The notes under the pieces: model-generated
The model's database searches: none
Told to the model about the DNA's origin: nothing
Seen by the model: only the letters and a program-made list of their open reading frames with translations
Shown: positions 1 through 5,618 of the stretch, one piece after another
Layout: the number at the start of each line of letters is the position of its first letter
Numbering within the stretch: the first letter of the stretch is position 1
Translations under genes and position numbers: made by a program
NCBI GenBank assembly: GCA_028825345.1
Contig: JAPKAJ010000107.1
Location: 1-7,790, forward strand
Direction: 5' to 3'
Source of the DNA: Arenicellales bacterium
GTDB taxonomy: Bacteria > Pseudomonadota > Gammaproteobacteria > Arenicellales > UBA868
Length of the DNA stretch: 7,790 nt

Positions 1-538
1 ACAGGCAACTGACGGCAGGATGAATAATCTCGCCGGTACCCTGGCGGCTGTCCAGCAATTACAAAGTCGGTTACCGGTTCAGTCACACCACGTCGGTGTG
101 CTTAGCGGCTTGCAAGTACCCGGTCGCCAGGAATTAATCAGAGGTGATGTAACCCGACTGTTTGATGTTGCGCATAACCATCGAGCGGTCGCTGACCTTG
201 CCGGGATGCTCCGTCGGGCTCGGCCACGCGGCAAGACGCGCGCTGTTTTTTCCCTGCTCAAAGATAAGGATCTCTTTAGTATTGTTGAAGAAATAAAGGG
301 TCAGGTGGATTGTTGGTATTTGGCCGAGGTGGAGAGCGAGCGAGGGATGAGCCTAGCGGAACTCCGAACTGGCTTGCAAGGCATGAATATTGCAGACCTG
401 GATAAGTGTCACGGCCCTACGGACGCATACACCCAGGCACTCCTCGATTCAGCCCCAGGTGACTGGGTAGTGGTGTTTGGTTCGTTTTACCTAGTGGGTG
501 CTATACTGGGATCGATTTCTGAAAGGACCGTTGCGTAA
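1..538 (+). CDS. folC: FolC, bifunctional dihydrofolate synthase / folylpolyglutamate synthase, C-terminal part (5' end outside window)
   Basis: The enzyme joins glutamate to dihydropteroate and then adds glutamates to reduced folates in the cytoplasm, using ATP. The reading frame is open from base 2 to the TAA at 536-538, giving 178 visible residues; FolC proteins are normally about 420-430 residues, so the N-terminal ATP-binding domain is missing to the left. What is visible matches the Mur-ligase-like C-terminal domain: a PGR turn, then FDVAHN (family consensus DVAHNP), then SLLKDKD (E. coli has MLHDKD) and a final VVVFGSFYLVG (E. coli VLVCGSFHTVA). The ATG at position 20 lies inside the conserved domain and is not the start. 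The residue after DVAHN is His where most relatives have Pro. The stop is followed at once by the dedD ATG, and dedD, cvpA and purF follow on the same strand, the usual gammaproteobacterial order. Identity is by motif recall, not by search, but is strong. Confidence 0.93.
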   Translation, partial: QATDGRMNNLAGTLAAVQQLQSRLPVQSHHVGVLSGLQVPGRQELIRGDVTRLFDVAHNHRAVADLAGMLRRARPRGKTRAVFSLLKDKDLFSIVEEIKGQVDCWYLAEVESERGMSLAELRTGLQGMNIADLDKCHGPTDAYTQALLDSAPGDWVVVFGSFYLVGAILGSISERTVA

Positions 539-1087
539 ATGACTGCGTCACCGGATCTTCCGTTCAACTTGAAGCACCGTCTGATTGGCGCACTGATTCT
601 GGTGGGCGGACCGGTCATCATACTTCCTCTGCTGTTAACCGGGTCCGGGTATTTTCCTGAAAATGTCGCGCCTAGCAGTGACACGTTGTTGCAACCCAGC
701 AGTGAATTTATCTCCAAGATTGATCCGGTAACCGAGTCAACCAGCCTCTTAAAAACAGGCGAGCCGTCAAACGACAGCCTCGCAACCGGTAGCCAGAAAG
801 AACATCAACCCGAGCGCGAGGTTGATTTACCTGAACCACTGGCAAAATTGGCCAGCGGATGGGTTGTACGGGTTGGTGTGTTTGGGGAGCTGGCCAATGC
901 AAACAAGCGCCGGTCCGCCTTAGAGGCAAACGATATGATCCCTCAAAGCGAGGAGATTGAATTAAATGGGAGACGGGCAGTCCGGCTGTATCTTGGGCCT
1001 TTTTCTACCGAAAGTGAGGCTGAACGCGAAAGTGCTAAAGCGGTGCTCGTTACCGGGGAGCAGGCTTTTGTTGTGAGAACTCCATGA
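539..1087 (+). CDS. dedD: DedD-like SPOR-domain protein of the inner membrane
   Basis: The 182-residue protein has a short cytoplasmic N-terminus with the DedD-like stretch LKHRLIGALILV, one membrane segment at about residues 15-33, a Ser/Thr/Glu/Pro-rich linker at about 34-104 and a C-terminal SPOR domain at about 106-182 (VVRVGVF near the start, LYLGPFSTESEAE later). SPOR domains bind peptidoglycan stripped of stem peptides at the division site, so a periplasmic role in septation is expected by family. In the first SPOR strand Arg111 replaces the usual Gln of the V-Q-x-G-x-F pattern. The ATG abuts the folC TAA with no spacer, and a GAAAGGA Shine-Dalgarno lies at 521-527 within folC, so translation is probably coupled. 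The TGA at 1085-1087 overlaps an ATG at 1084 (ATGA). The symbol is assigned by position and architecture, since the linker is not conserved. Confidence 0.87.
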   Translation: MTASPDLPFNLKHRLIGALILVGGPVIILPLLLTGSGYFPENVAPSSDTLLQPSSEFISKIDPVTESTSLLKTGEPSNDSLATGSQKEHQPEREVDLPEPLAKLASGWVVRVGVFGELANANKRRSALEANDMIPQSEEIELNGRRAVRLYLGPFSTESEAERESAKAVLVTGEQAFVVRTP

Positions 1088-1137
1088 GCCATGCGTTAGC
1101 GCTTGAAATCCTCCTAACCACTGACGTTAATGTCTGA
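1084..1137 (+). CDS. Possible 17-codon coupling mini-ORF between dedD and cvpA
   Basis: A short frame begins with an ATG that overlaps the dedD stop as ATGA and ends with TGA at 1135-1137, five bases past the cvpA ATG (1130-1132). It would encode MSHALALEILLTTDVNV. No function is suggested for the peptide. Its geometry would let ribosomes finishing dedD restart here and then terminate on top of the cvpA start, which has no visible Shine-Dalgarno of its own. A 17-codon open stretch is common by chance, so the support is only the two junction overlaps. It may equally be untranslated spacer. Confidence 0.25.
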   Translation: MSHALALEILLTTDVNV

Positions 1138-1651
1138 GTTAAACGGGTTTTCGCCCCCGGGGCTATTGGACCTCGTGTTGGTAGGCGCAACCTGCCTGTC
1201 CCTTGGAATTGGCCTATTCCGGGGGTTAATTCGCGAAATTCTATCCCTGGTGTCGTGGGTTTTGGCACTGTGGCTCGCCTATTTATATAGCGATCTTGTG
1301 GCGGCTTGGCTCGAGACCTGGCTAAAAAACTCCCAGTTGGCAAATATCATCGGGGCGGTCACCGTTTTTATCGGGGTCTTGCTGACGTTGTCAGTCGCCG
1401 GAAGTCTGATCAGTCGTGCGTTCCGGGCCACAGGACTAACTGGTATGGATAGGCTGTTGGGAGCAGTATTTGGAACGCTGCGCGCCTTATTATTGATCAT
1501 CGCTCTTCTCCTATTGGCCCGATTTACCCCTGCTTCGACCCAGGCTTGGTACAATGAGTCGGTGCTGGTACCGTATCTCGAGCCGGCCGTTGACTGGCTT
1601 TCAACCAAAGTGGGTCACTCGCTTGATGGCTCAGAAGTTACACCCGGGTAG
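1130..1651 (+). CDS. cvpA: CvpA family inner-membrane protein
   Basis: The 173-residue protein has four hydrophobic segments at about residues 12-30, 36-53, 72-94 and 109-129, as in the CvpA family (E. coli CvpA is about 160 residues). Family signatures are visible: LFRGLIREILSLVSW between the first two segments and GLTGMDRLLGAVFGTLRALL leading into the fourth. CvpA is named for its requirement in colicin V production, and its molecular activity is still poorly defined; links to envelope stress and bile tolerance are reported in enterobacteria. It lies between dedD and purF as is usual. The ATG at 1130 is the only in-frame ATG before the first membrane segment, and a stop at 1115-1117 limits upstream extension. 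No good Shine-Dalgarno precedes it: the bases before it read CTCCTAACCACTGACGTTA. Translation by coupling from upstream is therefore plausible. The call is strong and the cellular role is only as good as the family knowledge. Confidence 0.9.
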   Translation: MSELNGFSPPGLLDLVLVGATCLSLGIGLFRGLIREILSLVSWVLALWLAYLYSDLVAAWLETWLKNSQLANIIGAVTVFIGVLLTLSVAGSLISRAFRATGLTGMDRLLGAVFGTLRALLLIIALLLLARFTPASTQAWYNESVLVPYLEPAVDWLSTKVGHSLDGSEVTPG

Positions 1652-1717
1652 ATGACCCTTTCGATCCTCGGTAATTCCACTAAATAACTTTTAGCCAAAG
1701 GAAGAAACGAACAAACT

Positions 1718-3235
1718 ATGTGCGGCATTGTCGGGATTGTCTCTCACCAGCGGGTCAACCAGCTCATTTACGATGCGCTGACCGTCGTGCAGCACCGGGG
1801 CCAAGACGCCGCCGGCATAATGACTTGTGACGGCCGTCGAGTGTTCCTGAGAAAAGACAGCGGTTTGGTGCGCGACGTGTTCCAGGAACGGCATATGGTA
1901 CAGCTTGAAGGTAATATCGGTTTAGGGCATGTTCGTTACCCCACCGCTGGAAGCGACAATCGTTCCGAAGCCCAGCCTTTCTACGTTAACTCCCCGTTTG
2001 GTATCGCGCTGGGACATAACGGGAACCTGGTAAATGCTCGCGAACTCAGCCATGAATTATTTCGCGACGACCTACGCCAATTGAACACGGGCTCAGACTC
2101 TGAGGTTTTGCTTAATGTTTTTGCTCACGAGCTAAAAGAGTCTGTTGGCCCAAGTCGTGCGAGGCTTGAAAGCGATGATATTTTTCGTGCGGTCACGCGA
2201 CTGTATGAGCGTTGCCGTGGCGCGTATGCGGTGGTAGCGATGATTGTCGGATACGGCTTGGTCGCCTTCCGTGATCCTTATGGCATTCGTCCGCTGATTA
2301 TCGGCAGTCGTGAGCAGAGCTCAGGCCCATCTGTCATGATCGCGTCCGAAAGTGTTGCTTTGGATGTCTTGGGATACGATCACGTGGGCGATGTTGCGCC
2401 CGGTGAGGCGGTGTTCATTCGCACCGACGGTACGGTTGAGCGAAAAATATGCGCGCCTCGTCCACAACTTGCACCGTGCCTTTTTGAATACGTGTATCTT
2501 GCGCGCCCCGACTCAATTATCGACAAGGTAGCGGTGTACAAGAGCCGACTTCGCATGGGTGAGAAGCTCGCGGAGCAACTCCGGCGCTCGTGGCCAGATC
2601 ACGATATCGATGTTGTGATCCCCATCCCGGATACCAGTCGTACTTCTGCGCTTCAGCTCGCCAACTCGTTGAGTCTTAAATATCGCGAAGGGTTCATTAA
2701 GAATCGTTACATAGGTCGAACCTTTATTATGCCGGGCCAGGCAGAAAGGCAAAAATCAGTACGCCAGAAACTAAACGCTATTGATCTTGAATTCCGGGGG
2801 AAAAACGTGCTACTGGTCGATGATTCTATCGTTCGTGGCACAACCTCCCAGCAGATCATTCAGATGGCCCGTGATGCAGGGGCTGCGAAGGTCTACTTTG
2901 CTTCAGCAGCTCCACCGGTACGTTATGCCAATGTTTATGGCATTGACATGCCGGCGCCAGACGAACTGGTGGCCAGTGGACGTTCAGAGGAAGAAATCAG
3001 GGTTTTCATTGGGGCGGATAGATTGATTTACCAAAAACTGGATGACTTGGTTGCAACGATTAAAGAGGGTAATCCCGACATTCAGCAGGTTGATGCTTCT
3101 TGTTTCGACGGTAAATACGTCACCGGAGATGTGACTCACGAATTTCTTCGCGGTGTGGCCGATGAACGGAGCGATGCTTCTCGTGCGCCGGACTCTGGGG
3201 CGCTTGATGTTGCCGAGATCAGCGTCTACCACTAA
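1718..3235 (+). CDS. purF: Amidophosphoribosyltransferase (glutamine PRPP amidotransferase)
   Basis: PurF makes 5-phosphoribosylamine from PRPP and glutamine, the first committed step of purine synthesis in the cytoplasm. The 505 residues match the E. coli length and order of parts. Cys2 directly after the initiator Met is the glutaminase nucleophile, so there is no propeptide, unlike the Bacillus-type iron-sulfur enzymes. GHVRYPTAG and HNGN (H100, N101) form the glutaminase pocket. The flexible PRTase loop KNRYIGRTFI lies at 328-337 and the PRPP-binding motif VLLVDDSIVRGTTS at 364-377, both intact. An AAAGGAAG Shine-Dalgarno lies at 1697-1704, somewhat far from the ATG. The gap to cvpA is 66 bases with no terminator-like hairpin, consistent with co-transcription from upstream. 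No PurR-type operator was recognised in the window. The TAA overlaps the stop of the opposing lpxH. Feedback inhibition by AMP and GMP is expected from the family. Confidence 0.98.
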   Translation: MCGIVGIVSHQRVNQLIYDALTVVQHRGQDAAGIMTCDGRRVFLRKDSGLVRDVFQERHMVQLEGNIGLGHVRYPTAGSDNRSEAQPFYVNSPFGIALGHNGNLVNARELSHELFRDDLRQLNTGSDSEVLLNVFAHELKESVGPSRARLESDDIFRAVTRLYERCRGAYAVVAMIVGYGLVAFRDPYGIRPLIIGSREQSSGPSVMIASESVALDVLGYDHVGDVAPGEAVFIRTDGTVERKICAPRPQLAPCLFEYVYLARPDSIIDKVAVYKSRLRMGEKLAEQLRRSWPDHDIDVVIPIPDTSRTSALQLANSLSLKYREGFIKNRYIGRTFIMPGQAERQKSVRQKLNAIDLEFRGKNVLLVDDSIVRGTTSQQIIQMARDAGAAKVYFASAAPPVRYANVYGIDMPAPDELVASGRSEEEIRVFIGADRLIYQKLDDLVATIKEGNPDIQQVDASCFDGKYVTGDVTHEFLRGVADERSDASRAPDSGALDVAEISVYH

Positions 3236-3972
3236 ATCACGAGACGATCGCTTATGCCGGCATGCACAAGTTCAAGTGCGTGTTGATCAAGTTGAATAAA
3301 ACTTGGAGCCTGACCCCAATCCCCTAAGACAACGCGGTGGACGCTCGCAGACCCGGGTAACGAAAACTGGTGAACTGCAGGTCGATGAGTATGGCCGTGA
3401 ATAAGTAATTCAACGCCATGCAAACGCATAACTTCATCAACAGCCGTTTGGGTGACATCCATAATGGCCGAAGCCTTCAAGGTTTTTCCTGATTCACTGC
3501 GGTAACGTACAGCCTTGGCCATCTCATCGCGGATGCTTAGCGGTCGGGAAAGAAAATCCTCCTGCCAGACGCGGTCCCGCACCATTTTTCGAAAGACCTG
3601 ATGACTACGATCGTCTGTGCACAGGCTATCCCCGTGCATTAACAGTATCGGCTGGTCACCAAGCTGTAGTAGATGTTCATCATCAAGCAGCGTGATTCCG
3701 CAACGTTCGGCAAAATCCTTGCCGATAAGAAAGTCACGGTTGCCTCTCATGAAACTCGTGCTAATGCCCTGATCAGCAAGTTCGGTCAGGGCCTGCTCTA
3801 CCTGATTTTGCTCCAGATATTCACAAGCGTCATCACCCAGCCAATATTCGAAGAGGTCTCCAAGAATAAAAAGTGAATCGCCAGGATTGAGTCGCTTGAG
3901 ATAGGCGCGAAATCGCACCAACAGGGCGTTGTCAGCAGGCGTTAAGTGTAAATCAGAAATAAGATGAATCAA
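3232..3972 (-). CDS. lpxH: UDP-2,3-diacylglucosamine diphosphatase
   Basis: LpxH hydrolyses UDP-2,3-diacylglucosamine to lipid X and UMP at the inner face of the inner membrane, the fourth step of lipid A synthesis. From a TTG start at 3972 the protein has 246 residues (E. coli LpxH 240). The calcineurin-like metal ligands are all visible: D7 and H9 in SDLHL, D39 in GDLFEYWLGDD, N78 in GNRDF, H113 in MHGDSLCTDD, and H194 and H196 in HGHTHRP. The TTG is preferred because GGGGAGG lies six bases upstream and because E. coli LpxH also starts a few residues before its DLHL. The in-frame GTG at 4002 would add ten unconserved residues, mostly Gly and Pro, and has no Shine-Dalgarno. The stop TAG overlaps the purF stop tail to tail. 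The gene points away from cysS, and no ppiB is present beside it. Identity is very likely; the start is the less certain part. Confidence 0.96.
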   Translation of the reverse strand: MIHLISDLHLTPADNALLVRFRAYLKRLNPGDSLFILGDLFEYWLGDDACEYLEQNQVEQALTELADQGISTSFMRGNRDFLIGKDFAERCGITLLDDEHLLQLGDQPILLMHGDSLCTDDRSHQVFRKMVRDRVWQEDFLSRPLSIRDEMAKAVRYRSESGKTLKASAIMDVTQTAVDEVMRLHGVELLIHGHTHRPAVHQFSLPGSASVHRVVLGDWGQAPSFIQLDQHALELVHAGISDRLVI

Positions 3973-3978
3973 GGTGAT

Positions 3979-3985
3979 CCTCCCC
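3979..3985 (-). promoter_or_regulatory. Shine-Dalgarno of lpxH that selects a TTG start
   Basis: On the minus strand the bases read GGGGAGG, followed by ATCACC and then TTG ATT CAT. The six-base spacing is close to ideal for a start at 3972. No comparable site stands before the upstream in-frame GTG at 4002. The three leading G residues of this site also form part of a small hairpin (3983-3997). Confidence 0.75.
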
Positions 3986-3997
3986 AGGGGACCTGGG
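3983..3997 (-). promoter_or_regulatory. Small hairpin overlapping the lpxH ribosome-binding site
   Basis: The sequence CCCAGG-GGA-CCTGGG is a perfect six-base-pair inverted repeat with a three-base loop, five of the six pairs being G-C. In the lpxH transcript its 3' arm includes the first three G residues of the Shine-Dalgarno. It could partly mask the site and lower initiation. It is not followed by a U run, so it is not a terminator. The inverted repeat is seen directly; a regulatory role is inference. Confidence 0.4.
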
Positions 3998-4088
3998 CCC
4001 ACTTTTTACAAATAGGCAGGTTACCCGGTTGGCGACCCGGAGCGTTTTGGTTAACATTCGCCCCCCGTTTCCCTTTAAGATTCTCATT

Positions 4089-5516
4089 ATGCCGTTGCGT
4101 ATTTATAACAGTCTGACCCGAACCAAAGAGGTCTTTACCCCGCTGAGCCCAGGGGTAGTGCGCATGTATGTCTGCGGTATGACGGTCTATGATTATTGCC
4201 ACTTGGGTCACGCGAGGGTTTTGGTTATTTTTGATATGGTGGTTCGGGTTCTGAGGGCGAAAGGATTTGACGTCCATTATGTACGCAATATAACTGATAT
4301 CGATGACAAGATTATCGTCCGGGCGGCAGAGTTGAACGAGCCTTTCGATGTGGTAACAGAGCGGTTTATCGCAGCGATGCACGAGGACGAAGATCTGTTG
4401 AATGTTATCCGTCCAGACCAAGAACCACGTGCCACTGGATATATTGCTGAGATCCTGAATATGATTCAAACCCTTGAAGAAAAGGGTTTTGCCTATGCGG
4501 CAAAAAATGGGGATGTGTATTTTCGTGTGCGTGAATTCGATGGGTATGGCGCTTTGTCGGGTCGCTCGCTCGATGCTTTGATGGTGGGAGCCCGGGTAGA
4601 AAAAGACGAGGCAAAAGATGACCCGCTTGACTTTGTCCTGTGGAAAGCAGCCAAGCCGGGAGAGCCGAGCTGGCAGTCGCCTTGGGGAGTTGGTCGGCCG
4701 GGCTGGCACATCGAATGTTCGGCGATGTCAACGTGCTGCCTTGGTGATAGCTTCGATATTCACGGTGGTGGGATGGATTTACGTTTTCCGCATCATGAGA
4801 ATGAAATCGCCCAAAGCGAAGGAGCAACCGGTCGCAAGTTCGTAAACACCTGGATGCATAATGGTTACGTTCAAATTGACCAAGAAAAAATGTCTAAATC
4901 AACGGGCAACTTTTTTACGATCCGCGAGATCATTGCTCAGGATACGGATCCCTCCCGCGCGGGAGAGGTGATACGTTTCATGATCCTGCTAAGCCATTAT
5001 CGCAGTCCTTTGAATTTTTCAGACCAAGGCCTGATGCAGGCGCGGGCCGGTCTGGAGCGACTGTATCTTGTTCTTCACAAGGGTAGGGGGTTGAATGGCG
5101 CGTGTGACGAAAAGTGCCCGGATCGTTACCGCGTGCGGTTTGATGAGGCCCTTGAAGACGATTTCAATACTGCTGCTGCAATCGCGGTCCTTTTTGATGC
5201 CGCAAGGGAGATCAACCGGGACTTGGATGCCAACAATAGCGACATTGCCGGGGTCAGAATCAGCCAATTACGCGAACTGGCCGGTTCGCTGGGATTACTT
5301 TATCAGGAGCCTGCTCGGTTTCTTGGATTGTCGGGCCACTTAGGTGAAAGCAAGGAGGATATTGACCTTAAAGTTGGCAGTCTGATTGAGCAACGCGTCC
5401 AGGCCCGGCGCGATGGTGACTACACGAAGGCAGATACGATCCGCTTGCAGTTGGACAAACAGGGCATTGTTCTTGAGGACCTTGAGGATGGGACGACAAT
5501 ATGGCGCCAGCATTGA
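4089..5516 (+). CDS. cysS: Cysteinyl-tRNA synthetase
   Basis: The class I synthetase charges tRNA-Cys with cysteine using ATP in the cytoplasm. The 475 residues are close to E. coli CysRS (461). The start at 4089 gives MPLRIYNSLTR, which aligns with MLKIFNTLTR of E. coli; extending upstream to the TTG at 4029 would add 20 residues with no counterpart. Visible elements are the nucleotide-binding HLGH at 38-41 (the HIGH motif), the zinc ligands C29, C210, H235 and E239, and KMSKS at 267-271. All catalytic and metal residues are present. No strong Shine-Dalgarno precedes the ATG. Beyond KMSKS the segment AQDTDPSRAGEV is about five residues longer than E. coli and contains a 14-bp DNA palindrome. 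The C-terminal end EDGTTIWRQH matches the family. It is divergent from lpxH and followed by ilvI on the same strand. Confidence 0.97.
   Translation: MPLRIYNSLTRTKEVFTPLSPGVVRMYVCGMTVYDYCHLGHARVLVIFDMVVRVLRAKGFDVHYVRNITDIDDKIIVRAAELNEPFDVVTERFIAAMHEDEDLLNVIRPDQEPRATGYIAEILNMIQTLEEKGFAYAAKNGDVYFRVREFDGYGALSGRSLDALMVGARVEKDEAKDDPLDFVLWKAAKPGEPSWQSPWGVGRPGWHIECSAMSTCCLGDSFDIHGGGMDLRFPHHENEIAQSEGATGRKFVNTWMHNGYVQIDQEKMSKSTGNFFTIREIIAQDTDPSRAGEVIRFMILLSHYRSPLNFSDQGLMQARAGLERLYLVLHKGRGLNGACDEKCPDRYRVRFDEALEDDFNTAAAIAVLFDAAREINRDLDANNSDIAGVRISQLRELAGSLGLLYQEPARFLGLSGHLGESKEDIDLKVGSLIEQRVQARRDGDYTKADTIRLQLDKQGIVLEDLEDGTTIWRQH
4952..4965. repeat. 14-bp perfect palindrome inside cysS
   Basis: CTCCCGCGCGGGAG is fully self-complementary across its centre. 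It codes for part of the DPSRAG stretch just after the KMSKS loop of CysRS. It is GC-rich and could form a hairpin with a small loop in RNA, but no U run follows. Its presence is certain; any function is unknown, and chance in GC-rich coding sequence is the simplest explanation. Confidence 0.6.
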
Positions 5517-5517
5517 A

Positions 5518-5547
5518 TTTACAGGATGCTACCGAACTGTTTATAAT
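5518..5547 (+). promoter_or_regulatory. Sigma70-type promoter for ilvIH
   Basis: TTTACA at 5518-5523 (one mismatch to TTGACA) is separated by 18 bases from a perfect TATAAT at 5542-5547. It begins two bases after the cysS stop codon. Transcription should start near 5554, leaving a leader of about 65 bases before the ilvI ATG. It is the best promoter match in the window and argues that ilvIH is transcribed independently of cysS, with read-through from cysS also possible because no terminator is seen between them. Confidence 0.65.
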
Positions 5548-5553
5548 TTAAGT

Positions 5554-5618
5554 TGTTGGTTCGTTTCTGATTTCTATCGGCCACTAGGCAACTCCCACTC
5601 TTCTACCGAGGTTCATAT
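5554..5618 (+). other. Predicted ilvI 5' leader
   Basis: The leader has no ATG before the ilvI start and no leader peptide rich in Leu, Val or Ile codons, so classical ribosome-mediated attenuation is not supported. The only inverted repeat noticed is a weak five-base pair (AGTTG at 5551-5555 with CAACT at 5589-5593), with no U-run terminator. The leader ends with a CCGAGG Shine-Dalgarno at 5606-5611, seven bases before ATG. Confidence 0.4.

Larger units (their letters stand above)
3973..4088. promoter_or_regulatory. Divergent intergenic region between lpxH and cysS
   Basis: These 116 bases must carry the start signals for both genes unless a promoter lies within a neighbour. Toward cysS a weak sigma70-like pair is visible: TTAACA at 4051-4056 (one mismatch to TTGACA), a 17-base spacer, and TTTAAG at 4074-4079 (two mismatches to TATAAT). 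Its predicted start would fall only a few bases before the cysS ATG, giving almost no leader, which makes it doubtful. ACCCGG occurs twice, at 4023-4028 and 4035-4040, one DNA turn apart. No clear promoter pair was recognised toward lpxH. Confidence 0.35.

Noticed and set aside
477..507. Possible internal promoter at the end of folC: extended -10 TGCTATACT at 499-507.
   Set aside because: The -10 is good, but no acceptable -35 lies at normal spacing (TTGGTT at 477-482 is 19 bases away with three mismatches), and the conserved folC residues GSFYLVG largely dictate the bases.
1652..1717. Separate purF promoter or operator in the cvpA-purF gap.
   Set aside because: The gap is AT-rich in part (CTAAATAACTTTT) but shows no -35/-10 pair with proper spacing and no PurR-like palindrome.
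3254..3263. Palindrome ATGCCGGCAT near the purF-lpxH junction as a possible bidirectional terminator.
   Set aside because: It is only ten bases, leaves no loop if fully paired, and has no T run on either side.
3969..4709. A 246-codon open frame on the minus strand antisense to cysS and reaching into the lpxH start.
   Set aside because: It lies opposite a clearly real gene, has no recognisable domain, and its composition is what the reverse complement of cysS gives. No Shine-Dalgarno or promoter supports it.
5551..5618. Leader peptide upstream of ilvI.
   Set aside because: Only very short TTG-initiated frames exist (a few codons ending at the TGA near 5568), with no branched-chain codon run and no Shine-Dalgarno.
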